DNA of 64,000 nucleotides from an uncultured Paracoccaceae bacterium (GCA_951812305.1 CATOSB010000002.1:620001-684000); one strand, 5' to 3'. Shown: positions 9,229 through 19,494, numbered from the stretch's first letter. Notes: generated by a model from the sequence alone, not told the origin. Numbers and translations are program-made.

Positions 9229-9581
9229 CGCTGACGTCTTCAATTCCGGTGCTGAGATCTGGCGACTACGCCACCTCTCGCAGCTTTTATACTTTGACCT
9301 TGGGATTCAGCCTGTCTGAGGAAGGTGGCACGCCACCCCGGTTCGGTATTTTCAAACGCGGCGCTGCAACGTTGTTCATCGATGCCTGGCAAGGGGCCGA
9401 TCCCGAACCGTCGCCCGCCTGGCGCGCCTATTTTCACACTGGCGATGTGGACGCGCTGGCGAAGGAATTCACCACCAAAGGCGTTGATTTGGAAGGCCCA
9501 AGAGACACAGTTTATGGGATGCGAGAGATTGCCATTCGCGATCCGGACGGCAACCTCTTATGTTTCGGTCAGGATTTGTGA
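9225..9581 (+). CDS. VOC-family (bleomycin resistance-like) protein
   Basis: A 118-residue VOC fold protein. It starts with the strand [20 protein letters not shown] and ends in the metal-ligand strand [15 protein letters not shown]. Its GTG overlaps the glyQ stop (GTGA), so it is translationally coupled to glyQ. Proteins of this class can bind glycopeptide-type antibiotics, but no resistance phenotype can be claimed. The gene ends 18 bp before an IS630 insertion, so any downstream operon partner has been separated. Confidence 0.82.
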   Translation: MTLTSSIPVLRSGDYATSRSFYTLTLGFSLSEEGGTPPRFGIFKRGAATLFIDAWQGADPEPSPAWRAYFHTGDVDALAKEFTTKGVDLEGPRDTVYGMREIAIRDPDGNLLCFGQDL

Positions 9582-9612
9582 GGCGCTGAAACCTTTCTAG
9601 AGCGTCGTCCAT

Positions 9613-10242
9613 CTAATCTGCAACATATCCGGCAGCTTTGAAGAGGTTTCGGCACTCGGTTGGCGGGAAGAGGTCGCAGGTTTGGGCGACGGATTGGAAA
9701 AGGGCGTCGAAGGTGCGGGCCTTGAGCCGACGCAGGTGTGCCTTGAGTTTCGAGTACGCCATTTCGATCGGGTTGAGATCGGGCGAATACGGCGGCAGGA
9801 AGAGCAGCCAGCTGCCTTGCGACTTCAGCAGTTCCTGCGCATTGGCCGATTTGTGCGATGACAGGTTGTCGGCGATCACCACATCGCCCGGCTGCAACGT
9901 TGGAGCCAGCTGGGTCTCGATGTAGAGGTCGAACGCGGCGCGGTTCATGGGGCCGTCCAGCACCCAGGGGGCGCTGAGTTCGTCGATCCGCAGGCCCGCG
10001 ATGAAGGTCTGGGTGCGCCAGTGGCCGAAGGGCGCGTCGGCTTCCAGCCGGGTGCCGCGTGGGGATCGACCACGAAGCCGTGTCATCTTGGTCGTGACAG
10101 CTGTTTCGTCGATAAAAACCAGCCGGTGCGGCTCAAGGCGCATCCTCGGCATCCGGCGGTGCTGCCACTCGTACCTGGCAGCGCGCACCCGTTTGCGCAG
10201 CCGCTCCGTCGCGATCAGGGATTTTTTTATATGTGAACCCAA
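9613..10242 (-). CDS. IS630 transposase, C-terminal frame (orfB, DDE catalytic domain)
   Basis: A 209-codon frame with the DDE triad in order: VFIDETAV, VVIADNLSSHKS and SPDLNPIEMAYSKL. It overlaps orfA in another frame. The overlap contains a run of seven A residues on the coding strand, where a net +1 shift (for example loss of one A by transcriptional slippage) would fuse the two frames. The independent TTG start is doubtful. Confidence 0.88.
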   Translation of the reverse strand: MGSHIKKSLIATERLRKRVRAARYEWQHRRMPRMRLEPHRLVFIDETAVTTKMTRLRGRSPRGTRLEADAPFGHWRTQTFIAGLRIDELSAPWVLDGPMNRAAFDLYIETQLAPTLQPGDVVIADNLSSHKSANAQELLKSQGSWLLFLPPYSPDLNPIEMAYSKLKAHLRRLKARTFDALFQSVAQTCDLFPPTECRNLFKAAGYVAD

Positions 10243-10570
10243 GACGATGGATCAGATAACGCGAGAGCATCGCCGGTGTCGCGGTGAGGGCATGTTCCTG
10301 TTTCAGCACCTCGGCCAGTTCCGGCATAGTGATATCCGGCTCGGCTTCCACGCGTGTCTTAAGCCAGTTTGAGACCACATCCAGCTTGCTGCGCCGAGGG
10401 CGGCCTTGAGGCGCAGCTCTCACCCCACCCGTTCGCCTCTTACGTTGCATGATCCGCACCGCGCTGGCAGCTGATATCCGTAAACGCCGCGCAGCCTCAT
10501 GGCAGGAAAGGCCGTCATCAACCAAAGCGACGACACGTTCCCGAATATCCAGTGATAGCGATTTGCCCAT
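10133..10570 (-). CDS. IS630 transposase, N-terminal frame (orfA, helix-turn-helix)
   Basis: A frame of about 145 codons from the ATG at 10570 (MGKSLSLDIRERVVALV). It carries two helix-turn-helix segments (SCHEAARRLRISAASAVRIM and a winged-helix region), the DNA-binding half of an IS630 transposase. Beyond about residue 115 the frame leaves the conserved protein, so the active enzyme is expected to be an orfA-orfB fusion of about 320 residues. Confidence 0.85.
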   Translation of the reverse strand: MGKSLSLDIRERVVALVDDGLSCHEAARRLRISAASAVRIMQRKRRTGGVRAAPQGRPRRSKLDVVSNWLKTRVEAEPDITMPELAEVLKQEHALTATPAMLSRYLIHRLGFTYKKIPDRDGAAAQTGARCQVRVAAPPDAEDAP

Positions 10571-10723
10571 GATCCACCTCCACATATGGTGAATCACAAA
10601 ACCTGCCACGTGGGAATCCCATCGATTCAGATTTCAAGGACGACGCTCTAGAGGCTCTCCCAAAACCCTTCCCTCCCGACAATCGTCTCAACCACCAGTT
10701 CTCGCGACCACGTTACGTCTTGC

Positions 10724-10811
10724 CTGCCCGAGCTTGTCTCGGGCAGCGACCGACCTCCCCCCTAGAGGGCTCTTTAAGAGCTTTCAAAAACGCGAAATTT
10801 AAAATTTCGCG
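10724..10811. repeat. Intergenic palindromes downstream of the sugar ABC ATPase gene
   Basis: There are two perfect inverted repeats. One is CTGCCCGAG / CTCGGGCAG with a 5-base loop (10724-10746). The other has arms CGCGAAATTT / AAATTTCGCG around a single A (10791-10811), 12 bp past the ATPase stop. They look like REP-type intergenic repeats that may also stop transcription. The whole 10651-10823 gap has no gene. Confidence 0.6.
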
Positions 10812-10823
10812 CGCCCGCCCGCG

Positions 10824-11882
<1,059 letters not shown>

Positions 11883-11901
11883 TTCGTACGTTCTCCAGAG
11901 T

Positions 11902-12738
11902 TTATTGCGCCAGCGGATAGGGCCAGACCGAAGCTTCGCTTCCGATTTGAGTGGCTGTCCGCAATAGCGCGGGGCGGAATTTCTCGATTTCGTTTAAGGA
12001 CATTTTCAAGGTCGATGTCACAACGGAAATCGACCCGATTACGTAATCGCCGCCACCAAAAATAGGCGCGGCAATACTGATGATTCCCCGTTCATGTTCT
12101 TCGCGATCAAATGCGATCCCGTCTTTACGGATCGCTTCAAGTTCCGGCAGCAACGTCTCGCGCGTTTGATGTGTTGCTGGCGTAAACGGCTCGAATAGCT
12201 GACGCTCAATGGCGGCATCCCGTTTATCTGCGTCCATAAAGGCCAGCATTACCTTGCCAACGCCGGTGCAATGCGCAGGCGATCTGCGCCCGGGTTGCGC
12301 CATCGTGCGAAAACCATCGGGCGGCGAGTGCTTGTCGACAAACACGACGCGGGAATTTTCCATTTGGGCCAGATGAATGGTTTCACCAACATCAGCAGCA
12401 AGCGACGTAACGAATGGTTCTGCCAATGGTGCAAGCGAGGACTGGTTCCAGGCGTGATGCGCGATGCGCACCAGGCGCATTCCAGGCGAATAAGTATGCC
12501 TGTCAGGATCAAGTGACAGCATCCCCTGATTCGTCAGCGTTTGCAGAATCCGGTGCAGCGTCGCTTTCGGATACGGGCTGACCTCCAGCAATTCGGAAAA
12601 CCGCACAGCCCGCGCGAATCCCACGACAATATCGAGGATATCCAGCGCCTTTCCGACCGTGCCGTCTGTTCCAACTTGCTTGTTCAAGGTTGGTAGCCCT
12701 AACATCTGGTGCGGGAATTGCCCCGCAACTCTTGACAT
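11902..12738 (-). CDS. IclR-family regulator of the galactoside locus
   Basis: A 278-residue IclR-type regulator. An N-terminal winged HTH (about 28-85, with PKATLHRILQTLTNQGML) is followed by an effector-binding GAF-like domain with HCTGVGKVMLAF and the DREEHERGIISIAAPI pattern. It is divergent from the solute-binding protein gene and lies upstream of the ATPase gene, so it very probably controls the galactoside cluster in response to a pathway metabolite. A shorter start at 12705 (MLGLPTL) is possible. Confidence 0.9.
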   Translation of the reverse strand: MSRVAGQFPHQMLGLPTLNKQVGTDGTVGKALDILDIVVGFARAVRFSELLEVSPYPKATLHRILQTLTNQGMLSLDPDRHTYSPGMRLVRIAHHAWNQSSLAPLAEPFVTSLAADVGETIHLAQMENSRVVFVDKHSPPDGFRTMAQPGRRSPAHCTGVGKVMLAFMDADKRDAAIERQLFEPFTPATHQTRETLLPELEAIRKDGIAFDREEHERGIISIAAPIFGGGDYVIGSISVVTSTLKMSLNEIEKFRPALLRTATQIGSEASVWPYPLAQ

Positions 12739-12781
12739 CTATAGCGAGTTGAGACTAAAGGATCAATACTTGAGATAAATG

Positions 12782-12796
12782 TCCCACATAGTGGAA
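12782..12796. promoter_or_regulatory. Candidate IclR operator
   Basis: TCCCACATAGTGGAA has arms CCAC / GTGG around ATA. It lies in the 74-bp divergent gap between the iclR-type gene and the binding-protein gene, 16 bp before the latter's ATG. IclR-family sites commonly have TGGAA-type palindromes. The position would suit repression of the transporter operon. Confidence 0.5.
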
Positions 12797-12812
12797 CCAC
12801 AGGGAGGACAAT

Positions 12813-14063
12813 ATGCGTTCCATTCTACTCGCGTCTGCCGCGGCCTTAACGGTTGCAGGCGGTGCCTTTGCCGGCAGCCACCAGCTTTCCGGTGATCTGA
12901 AAATCTTTCTCGACACATCAAACCCTGCGCCGCGGGCAACGATGGAGGCGATGATTGCCCGCTTTCAGGAGCAGCATCCTGATTTGAACATCGAAACCAC
13001 GGTCATCGACCGAGAGGCTTACAAGACCCAGATCCGTAACTTCCTGACCGCGAATGCGCCGGATGTTGCCACCTGGTATGCCGCAAACCGGATGACACCA
13101 TATGTCAACGCCGGACTTTTCGAAGACGTCTCTGACCTTTGGGCAGAACCCGAAATCGCCGAAAACCTCGCTTCGACCAAAGGCGCGATGACCATTGATG
13201 GTAAGCAGTGGGGCGTGCCCTATACCTACTATCAGTGGGGCGTATATTACCGCAAAGACATCTATGAAGAGCTGGGCATTGGTGAGCCCGCCGACTTTGA
13301 CGAGATGGTCGCGAATTGCGAAAAGATGATCGAATCTGGCCGCAAATGCTATACCATCGGCACCAAGTGGCTGTGGACGGCATCGGGCTGGTTCGATTAC
13401 CTCAACATGCGGACCCACGGATTCGACTTCCACATGTCGATGGCCCGCGGTGAAGTTGAGTGGACCGATGACCGGGTACGCGAAACCTTCGCGAACTGGC
13501 GTCGCCTGATCGACCTTGGCGCGTTCGTTGACGATCACCAGAACAAGGACTGGCAGCAGTCTCTGCCGTTCATTGTTGACGGGTCTGCCGGAGCGATCCT
13601 GAAGGGTAACTTTGCCGTGGCACCGCTGCGCGAAGCTGGCCTGACGGACGAACAGCTCGACTTCCACCAGTTTCCGCCGATCACGCCCGGCGTCGCACTG
13701 GCAGAAGACGCGCCGACGGATACGTTCCACATCCCTGCGAACGCATCCAACAAAGACAACGCGCGCGAATTCCTGCGCTTTGTCGCTTCGGCTTCCGAGC
13801 AGACCGAAATCAACAACGGCAAAAACCTTGGCCAACTTCCGGTCAATGCGATGTCCGGTGTCGATGACGACAAGTTCCTGAACGAAGGCTTCGCCATGCT
13901 GTCAACCAACAGCCCCGGCGGTGTTGCCCAGTTCTTCGACCGCGACTTCCCGGCCGAAATGGCCAAGGCCGCGATGGAAGGTATGCAGGAATTCATGGTG
14001 TTCCCGGACAATCTGGACGACATTCTTGAGCGTTTGGAATCCGTGCGCCAGGACGTCTATTAG
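12813..14063 (+). CDS. Sugar ABC transporter substrate-binding protein
   Basis: A 416-residue periplasmic protein with a Sec signal peptide (residues 1-20, AAALTVAGGAFAGS). It has the extracellular solute-binding family 1 fold: MIARFQEQHPDLNIE at the start, then APDVATWYAANRM and many aromatic residues for sugar stacking. It is the first gene of the galactoside operon with an RBS GGGAGG. Its ligand is presumably the galactoside split by the GH4 and GH42 enzymes downstream, which is inference from context. Confidence 0.93.
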   Translation: MRSILLASAAALTVAGGAFAGSHQLSGDLKIFLDTSNPAPRATMEAMIARFQEQHPDLNIETTVIDREAYKTQIRNFLTANAPDVATWYAANRMTPYVNAGLFEDVSDLWAEPEIAENLASTKGAMTIDGKQWGVPYTYYQWGVYYRKDIYEELGIGEPADFDEMVANCEKMIESGRKCYTIGTKWLWTASGWFDYLNMRTHGFDFHMSMARGEVEWTDDRVRETFANWRRLIDLGAFVDDHQNKDWQQSLPFIVDGSAGAILKGNFAVAPLREAGLTDEQLDFHQFPPITPGVALAEDAPTDTFHIPANASNKDNAREFLRFVASASEQTEINNGKNLGQLPVNAMSGVDDDKFLNEGFAMLSTNSPGGVAQFFDRDFPAEMAKAAMEGMQEFMVFPDNLDDILERLESVRQDVY

Positions 14064-14081
14064 GACACTTTCGTAAAATCG

Positions 14082-14103
14082 GGGTGGGCAGGCATGCCCA
14101 CCC
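14082..14103 (+). other. Intercistronic hairpin after the binding-protein gene
   Basis: GGGTGGGCA / TGCCCACCC forms a 9-bp perfect stem with a 4-base loop and no T run. Such hairpins between binding-protein and permease genes usually protect the upstream mRNA and lower permease expression. Confidence 0.7.
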
Positions 14104-14178
14104 TCCTCCGGTCTTTAGCGATAAGTGCGGATCCGCATTTTTCCCTGAAGATTGTTCCCGGTCAGAAAAGAGGGGCAG

Positions 14179-15117
14179 ATGGCAACAGCAGCCGATATTC
14201 CAAGCAAGAGTTGGTACGCACGAAATCAGATCGCGGTGACACCGTGGTTGTTTCTGATCCCGGCAACGGTCATGTTTGTTCTTTATGTAATCTGGCCGAT
14301 TGGACAAAGTTTCAACATCTCGCTTTACAAGTGGGACGGGCTGGACGGGCCGGATGGTGAATTTCTCGGGGAATATGTCGGTCTGGCGCATTACGAGAAG
14401 CTCCTAACGGATGACCGGGCGTTCAACACGTCGCTATGGAACAACGCCAAGTGGCTGGTGTTCTACTTGCTGGCGATCCCTGCCGGTCTTTTCATTGCGC
14501 TTTTCCTGAACCAGACGGTACGGGGCATTCGGCTTTACAAGTCGTTGTTCTTCTTCCCCTTTGTCATCAGCCAGATTGTAGTGGGCCTTGTATTTACTTG
14601 GTTTTATGACCCTCAATACGGGCTGTTCAACGGTATCATTGGGCTGGTCGGGCTTGGCACGGTCAATGTGCTGGGCGACCCGACCTGGGCAACTTACGGC
14701 ATCATTGCCGCTGGCCTATGGCCGCAGACGGCCTATTGCATGATCCTTTACCTGACGGGTCTGAACGCCGTTGATCCCGAACAGGTCGAGGCCGCCCGTC
14801 TGGACGGGGCCAAGGGTTGGAAAATGTTGTGGTACGTCATCATTCCACAGCTGCGTCCAGCCACCTTCATCGCTTTTGTGGTCACGATCATCGGTGCGCT
14901 CCGGTCCTTTGACCTGATCTCAATCATGACCAATGGCGGACCGTTTGGTTCGACACGTGTCCTGAGCTTTTACATGTTCGAAAAATCACTGTCGGAATAT
15001 GGCTTCCGCATGGGCTATGGCGCGGCGATCTCTGTGATCCTGTTCCTGATCATGCTGGTCTTCATCGGCTATTTCCTGTGGCGGATGTGGCAGGATGAAA
15101 AGGAGGCGCGGCGATGA
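14179..15117 (+). CDS. Sugar ABC transporter permease 1
   Basis: A 312-residue MalF-type permease with about six membrane helices. The EAA loop reads EQVEAARLDGAKGWKMLWYVIIPQL. ATG 14179 follows AGGGGC and gives a normal cytoplasmic N-terminus; the frame extends nine codons further upstream without an RBS. Its stop overlaps the next start (ATGA at 15114). It pairs with the permease at 15477 and the ATPase at 10824. Confidence 0.92.
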   Translation: MATAADIPSKSWYARNQIAVTPWLFLIPATVMFVLYVIWPIGQSFNISLYKWDGLDGPDGEFLGEYVGLAHYEKLLTDDRAFNTSLWNNAKWLVFYLLAIPAGLFIALFLNQTVRGIRLYKSLFFFPFVISQIVVGLVFTWFYDPQYGLFNGIIGLVGLGTVNVLGDPTWATYGIIAAGLWPQTAYCMILYLTGLNAVDPEQVEAARLDGAKGWKMLWYVIIPQLRPATFIAFVVTIIGALRSFDLISIMTNGGPFGSTRVLSFYMFEKSLSEYGFRMGYGAAISVILFLIMLVFIGYFLWRMWQDEKEARR

Positions 15118-15476
15118 CCTCTCCTTTCCGCGAACTTGTCAATGAAACATGCAAATCCCTGCCCGGATCAGAATGGTCGGACCCGTGGGGTGGCGGGCAT
15201 GACGCGCGGAAGCTTTGTGACAAGATGTTTGCCTGTATCGGGTCGATGGCGGATGGCGTTTCGGTCAAGACCGACAGTGTCGAGACGGCATCCATGCTGA
15301 TCGACGCCGGTGTCGGGATCAAAGCACCCTATTTCCATCGCAGTTGGATCCGGGTCGAACCGGGCACCGCGAAGGACGAAGTGACCCATCGCATTAATGT
15401 TTCCTATGACCTGATCCGCGCGGGTCTTCCCAAGAAAAAGACCGCCAACCTGCCACCACGGAAGGGGAGTGAATAG
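15114..15476 (+). CDS. MmcQ/YjbR-family protein inside the sugar transporter operon
   Basis: A 120-residue protein of the MmcQ/YjbR (double wing, CyaY-like fold) family. It has HDARKLCDKMFACIG, then VSVKTDSVETASMLIDAG, KAPYFHRSWIRV and a basic tail. Family members have been described as DNA-binding-like, but no function is established. It is locked between the two permease genes: an ATGA overlap at its start and its stop immediately before the next ATG, so it is made with the transporter. A role in regulation or carbohydrate sensing is only a guess. Confidence 0.8.
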   Translation: MTSPFRELVNETCKSLPGSEWSDPWGGGHDARKLCDKMFACIGSMADGVSVKTDSVETASMLIDAGVGIKAPYFHRSWIRVEPGTAKDEVTHRINVSYDLIRAGLPKKKTANLPPRKGSE

Positions 15477-16322
15477 ATGTTCCCGGCCCCAATCCAACGC
15501 CAAAGCCAGTCTGCACAAGTCACCTATCAGTCGATGCTGCCCATCGCGCTGATCCTGTGGCTGGCGCCACTGATCGCTGTGGCCCTGTTCTCGATCCGCC
15601 CCGATACCGATTTCACGACCGGTAACTACTGGGGCTGGCCGTCTTCGTTTGAGTTTTTCAGCAATTACGGCCAGGTCTTCAACTCCGCTATGCCGCGCTA
15701 TATCCTGAATTCTTTCATTATCACGGTGCCAACGGTGATCGGTGCGGTGGCGCTGTCCTGCATGGCCGGATTTGCCCTTGGCATCTATCGCTTCCGCGCC
15801 AACCTTTTGATTTTCTTCATGTTCATCGCGGGCAATTTCGTACCGTTCCAGATCCTGATGGTTCCGGTGCGCGACCTGACGCTGGATATGGGCCTTTACA
15901 ACACCAAAACCGGCCTGATCCTGTTCCATGTCGCGTTCCAGACCGGTTTCTGCACGTTGTTCATGCGAAATTTTATCCGCGCCCTGCCCTATGAACTGAT
16001 CGAGGCCGCGCGCGTCGAAGGCGTCGCGGAATGGCGCATCTTCTGGTATGTCGTGCTGCCGCTGATGAAACCGGCCATCGCCGCGTTGAGTGTGCTGATA
16101 TTCACCTTCATCTGGAACGATTACTTCTGGGCCGTTGTGCTGACGCAAGGCGAAAACGCCCAGCCCGTGACCGCAGGCATCACCAGCTTCAACGCCCAAT
16201 ACCGGGCAATGTATCACCTGATGAGCGCGGGTTCGATCATTGCGGCCCTACCACCGGTGGCCATGTTCTTCCTGATGCAACGCCACTTCATTGCCGGGCT
16301 GACACTTGGCGCGGTGAAGTAA
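15477..16322 (+). CDS. Sugar ABC transporter permease 2
   Basis: A 281-residue MalG-type permease with six hydrophobic helices. The EAA loop is YELIEAARVEGVAEWRIFW, then VVLPLMKPAIAAL. The start directly follows the YjbR-like gene's stop. It is the second half of the CUT1-type heterodimeric channel. It ends 22 bp before the GH4 gene, so transport and hydrolysis genes are one operon. Confidence 0.92.
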   Translation: MFPAPIQRQSQSAQVTYQSMLPIALILWLAPLIAVALFSIRPDTDFTTGNYWGWPSSFEFFSNYGQVFNSAMPRYILNSFIITVPTVIGAVALSCMAGFALGIYRFRANLLIFFMFIAGNFVPFQILMVPVRDLTLDMGLYNTKTGLILFHVAFQTGFCTLFMRNFIRALPYELIEAARVEGVAEWRIFWYVVLPLMKPAIAALSVLIFTFIWNDYFWAVVLTQGENAQPVTAGITSFNAQYRAMYHLMSAGSIIAALPPVAMFFLMQRHFIAGLTLGAVK

Positions 16323-16344
16323 CGAAGACCTAAGGTTCAGCGAC

Positions 16345-17700
16345 ATGAAGATCACCTTCATCGGTGCCGGTTCGACGATTTTCATGAAGAACATCGTTGG
16401 CGACTGCCTGCACTTTCCGGCGATTGCGGACGCCACTTTCGCGCTGATGGATATCGATCCTGCGCGTTTGGAAGACTCTGGGATCGTCGCGCGCAAACTC
16501 GTAGAGGCGATGGGTACAGGCGCGAGTATTGAGACCCACACCGATCAACGCCGTGCGCTTGAGGGCGCGGATTTCGTTGTCGTGGCGTTTCAGATCGGCG
16601 GCTATAAACCCTGCACTGTTACGGATTTCGAAATTCCAAAGCAGTATGGCCTTCGACAGACAATTGCCGACACGTTGGGAATTGGCGGCATCATGCGGGG
16701 GCTGCGCACCGTACCGCATTTGTGGTCGCTGGCCGCGGATATGGCAGAGGTCTGCCCTGACGCTTTGATGCTGCAATACGTCAATCCAATGGCGATCAAC
16801 ACATGGGCGTTGGCCGAGCGGTATCCGAATGTCAAACAGGTCGGCCTGTGCCATTCGGTACAGAATACGGTGGCAGAGCTTTGCCATGACCTTGAACTGG
16901 ATCCCGCCGGTCTTGATTACCGTGTTGCCGGGGTGAACCACGTCGCGTTTTTCCTGCATCTGGAACACGAAGGCCACGACATCTATCCCGCGCTGCTGGA
17001 TGGTTACCGCGCCGGTCGCTTGCCCAAGCCGCCGCTTCTTATGCCGCGCTGCCCCAACAAAGTGCGTTACGAAGTGATGGCGCAGCTTGGATATTTCTGC
17101 ACCGAAAGTTCCGAACATTTTGCTGAGTATGTCCCGTGGTTCATCAAGGAAGGTCGCGAGGATCTGATCGAAACATTTCAGATCCCGCTAGATGAATACC
17201 CCAAGCGCTGCGAAGAGCAGATCGGCGATTGGGCGAAACAGGCCAAGGCGTTGCGGGAAGCTGGGGCTGAAGATGCCTCTGCGATACTCGACACCACTGT
17301 TAGCCACGAATTCGCCGCCGATATGATGAACGCGGTCGCGACGAACGAGCCGTTCATATTTTACGGCAACCTCGCCAACACTGGCCAAATCCCGCAACTG
17401 CCAATGCGGGCCGCGGTGGAGACACCCTGCGTGATCGACGCAGACGGCATTCGCCCCGAAACCGTCTCCGACATCCCGCCACAACTGATCGCGCTGATGC
17501 GCACGCAGATCAACGTGCAGGAATTGACCGTGCGGGCGTTGGTCGAGGAAAACCGCGAATACATCTATCACGCGGCAATGATGGATCCGCACACTGCCGC
17601 CGAACTGGATCTGCGTCAGATCAGATCGATGGTGGATGACCTGTTGGCCGCGCATGGGGATTGGCTGCCCGAGTGGGCAAGGGTTAGGAAAGCGGCATGA
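16345..17700 (+). CDS. melA: GH4-family alpha-galactosidase (NAD+/Mn2+-dependent)
   Basis: A 451-residue glycoside hydrolase family 4 enzyme. It has the Rossmann start ITFIGAGSTIF, the NAD/substrate region ADTLGIGGIMRGLRT, MLQYVNPMAINTWAL, the metal-binding Cys-His segment GLCHSVQN and GVNHVAFFL. GH4 enzymes use NAD+ and a divalent metal in a redox-elimination mechanism. The pattern is closest to the MelA alpha-galactosidase branch, though GH4 also holds alpha-glucosidases and galacturonidases. The cytoplasmic location fits intact oligosaccharide uptake. It is encoded directly after the permeases. Confidence 0.85.
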   Translation: MKITFIGAGSTIFMKNIVGDCLHFPAIADATFALMDIDPARLEDSGIVARKLVEAMGTGASIETHTDQRRALEGADFVVVAFQIGGYKPCTVTDFEIPKQYGLRQTIADTLGIGGIMRGLRTVPHLWSLAADMAEVCPDALMLQYVNPMAINTWALAERYPNVKQVGLCHSVQNTVAELCHDLELDPAGLDYRVAGVNHVAFFLHLEHEGHDIYPALLDGYRAGRLPKPPLLMPRCPNKVRYEVMAQLGYFCTESSEHFAEYVPWFIKEGREDLIETFQIPLDEYPKRCEEQIGDWAKQAKALREAGAEDASAILDTTVSHEFAADMMNAVATNEPFIFYGNLANTGQIPQLPMRAAVETPCVIDADGIRPETVSDIPPQLIALMRTQINVQELTVRALVEENREYIYHAAMMDPHTAAELDLRQIRSMVDDLLAAHGDWLPEWARVRKAA

Positions 17701-17818
17701 GCGTTGGATTGGCAGGAACCTCCCCTCTAACCCCCTTCGTGGCAGGAGGGGGAAAGTGCCGTTCGGGAGAGCGCCGCCTCGCCCTCCCTATGGGCGCGGG
17801 ATCGAAGGGGAAGTTGTC
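17701..17818. other. Non-coding gap inside the galactoside operon
   Basis: 118 bp rich in C and G runs (CCCCTCTAACCCCC, GCCCTCCCTATGGGCGCGGG). It looks like a degraded intergenic repeat rather than coding sequence. It separates the transporter/GH4 genes from the catabolic genes. Confidence 0.4.
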
Positions 17819-18586
17819 ATGACACGTGCGACATATCCCGACCTTAGTGGCGCGTCCGTTTTCATCACCGGCGGCGGTTCCGGCATCGGCGCCGCGCTGA
17901 CCGAGGGATTTCTTCAGCAGGGGGCGAGTGTCGCCTTTGTTCAGCGTTCGGATGCATCCGAATTCGTTGCGGCAATGACAGCAAAACACGACCGCGCGCC
18001 GCTTTTCCTGCCCTGCGACATCACGGATACCCACGCCTTGGAGCGCTGTATCAAACAGGCGAGCGAAGCCCACGGCGACATCACGATCCTCGTCAACAAC
18101 GCCGCCAACGACAAACGCCACGCGACGCTGGAAACGGACGAAGAGTTCTGGGACTGGTCCACGGCGATCAATCTAAAGGCTTACTTTTTCACCGCAAAGG
18201 CCGTCATTCCCGGTATGCAGCGTGCCGGAGGTGGATCGATCATCAATTTCAGTTCCATCAGCTACATGATGGGCAATGCGGGCTATCCGGTTTACGCGAC
18301 GTCCAACGCCGGGATCACCGGTATGACCCGCGCGTTGGCGCGCGAATTCGGACCCGACCGCATCCGCGTCAATGCCATCGCGCCGGGCTGGGTGCTGACC
18401 GACAAGCAGAAAGACATGTGGGTGACCGAAGAGGCACTGACCTCCCATATCGCCAAGCAATGCCTGAAAGACACGCTGGACGAACAGGATATCGTCGGCG
18501 CAACGCTTTTCCTGGCCTCTAACACCAGCCGAATGATGACCGGGCAACTTATGGCGGTCGATGGCGGCGTGGTAACAACGGGATGA
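17819..18586 (+). CDS. SDR-family sugar (probably D-galactose) dehydrogenase
   Basis: A 255-residue SDR with TGGGSGIGAALT, a DI segment after strand 3, NNAAND, a catalytic Ser (NFSSISYMMG), the YATSNAGI variant of YxxxK with Asn in place of Lys, and a GQLMAVDGG end. ATG 17819 is chosen over longer frames. Together with the lactonase, kinase and aldolase beside it, it most likely oxidises galactose to galactonolactone. The YxxxN replacement should be checked against relatives. Its stop overlaps the kinase start (ATGA). Confidence 0.8.
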   Translation: MTRATYPDLSGASVFITGGGSGIGAALTEGFLQQGASVAFVQRSDASEFVAAMTAKHDRAPLFLPCDITDTHALERCIKQASEAHGDITILVNNAANDKRHATLETDEEFWDWSTAINLKAYFFTAKAVIPGMQRAGGGSIINFSSISYMMGNAGYPVYATSNAGITGMTRALAREFGPDRIRVNAIAPGWVLTDKQKDMWVTEEALTSHIAKQCLKDTLDEQDIVGATLFLASNTSRMMTGQLMAVDGGVVTTG

Positions 18587-19494
18587 CGGGTTCAATCAAC
18601 GCCGAATGGATTGCAGTTGACTGGGGTACGACCCGTCTGCGCGCGTTCGCGATGGGTGCTGGTGGCTCGGTTCTGGCAAGCGCCGCATCTGACGACGGTA
18701 TGGGAGGGCTTTCACAAAAAGATTTCGAGCCGGCGCTATTGAAACTGATCCAGCCGTGGCTTCACAAGGAGCGCACTGAAGTCATCGCCTGTGGCATGGT
18801 CGGCGCGCGGCAAGGTTGGGTTGAGGCACCCTATCGTGCGGTCCCCTGCCCTGTGAACGTGGGAATACCTATTGTCGCGCCGAGCGAGAGCGCTTCGATC
18901 AGGGTTCACATCATCCCCGGCGTGATGCAGCAAGAGCCGCCTGACGTGATGCGCGGCGAGGAAACCCAGATTGCGGGATATCTGGCGGGGAACCCCGATT
19001 TTGATGGAATTCTCTGCCTGCCGGGGACACACACTAAGTGGGTCCACATCAGCGCTGGAGAAATTGTCAGCTTTCGGACCTTCATGTCTGGCGAATTGTT
19101 CGGGTTGTTGGCGGAATTTTCGGTGTTGCGGCATTCAGTTGCAGAAAACGGCTGGGATCAGGATGCCTTTGGCGTTGCCGTGTCGGACGCGCTGTCGCGC
19201 CCCGAACAGATGGCGGCAAAGCTGTTCTCGCTGCGTGCTGCGTCGCTTGTTTCTGATCAGTCCGGTGCGACCGGCAGGGCCATGCTTTCAGGGCTTCTGA
19301 TTGGCGCAGAACTTGCCGCAGCCAGGCCCTATTGGCTCGGTCAGGATGTCGTTTTGATCGGCGCAGACCAGCTTGTCGCAAATTATCAAATCGCGCTTCG
19401 GTCGCAGGGCATGGACGCAAGTACGGCGGACGCCGCCAAGATGTCACTTGCGGGCTTGACCGCCGCCTATAACGAACTGACACTGACCATATGA
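18583..19494 (+). CDS. dgoK: 2-dehydro-3-deoxygalactonokinase
   Basis: A 303-residue sugar kinase of the DgoK family. It has the phosphate-1-like start [39 protein letters not shown] and [12 protein letters not shown], the latter two characteristic of DgoK. It phosphorylates 2-keto-3-deoxy-galactonate for the aldolase encoded next, with which it overlaps by ATGA. This anchors the locus to the De Ley-Doudoroff galactose pathway. Confidence 0.93.
   Translation: MTGSINAEWIAVDWGTTRLRAFAMGAGGSVLASAASDDGMGGLSQKDFEPALLKLIQPWLHKERTEVIACGMVGARQGWVEAPYRAVPCPVNVGIPIVAPSESASIRVHIIPGVMQQEPPDVMRGEETQIAGYLAGNPDFDGILCLPGTHTKWVHISAGEIVSFRTFMSGELFGLLAEFSVLRHSVAENGWDQDAFGVAVSDALSRPEQMAAKLFSLRAASLVSDQSGATGRAMLSGLLIGAELAAARPYWLGQDVVLIGADQLVANYQIALRSQGMDASTADAAKMSLAGLTAAYNELTLTI

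Larger units (their letters stand above)
9600..10648 (-). mobile_element. IS630-family insertion sequence, copy 1
   Basis: A 1049-bp element with short terminal inverted repeats GAGCGTCGTCC / GGACGACGCTC. It is flanked on both sides by the TA duplication (9598-9599 and 10649-10650) typical of IS630/Tc1 elements. Both flanks give CTAG. It is the same length as the copy at 61445-62493 but in opposite orientation, and the translated products are identical. Confidence 0.95.

Noticed and set aside
9225..9581. Bleomycin resistance gene
   Set aside because: VOC fold only; nothing indicates drug binding, and coupling to glyQ suggests a housekeeping role.
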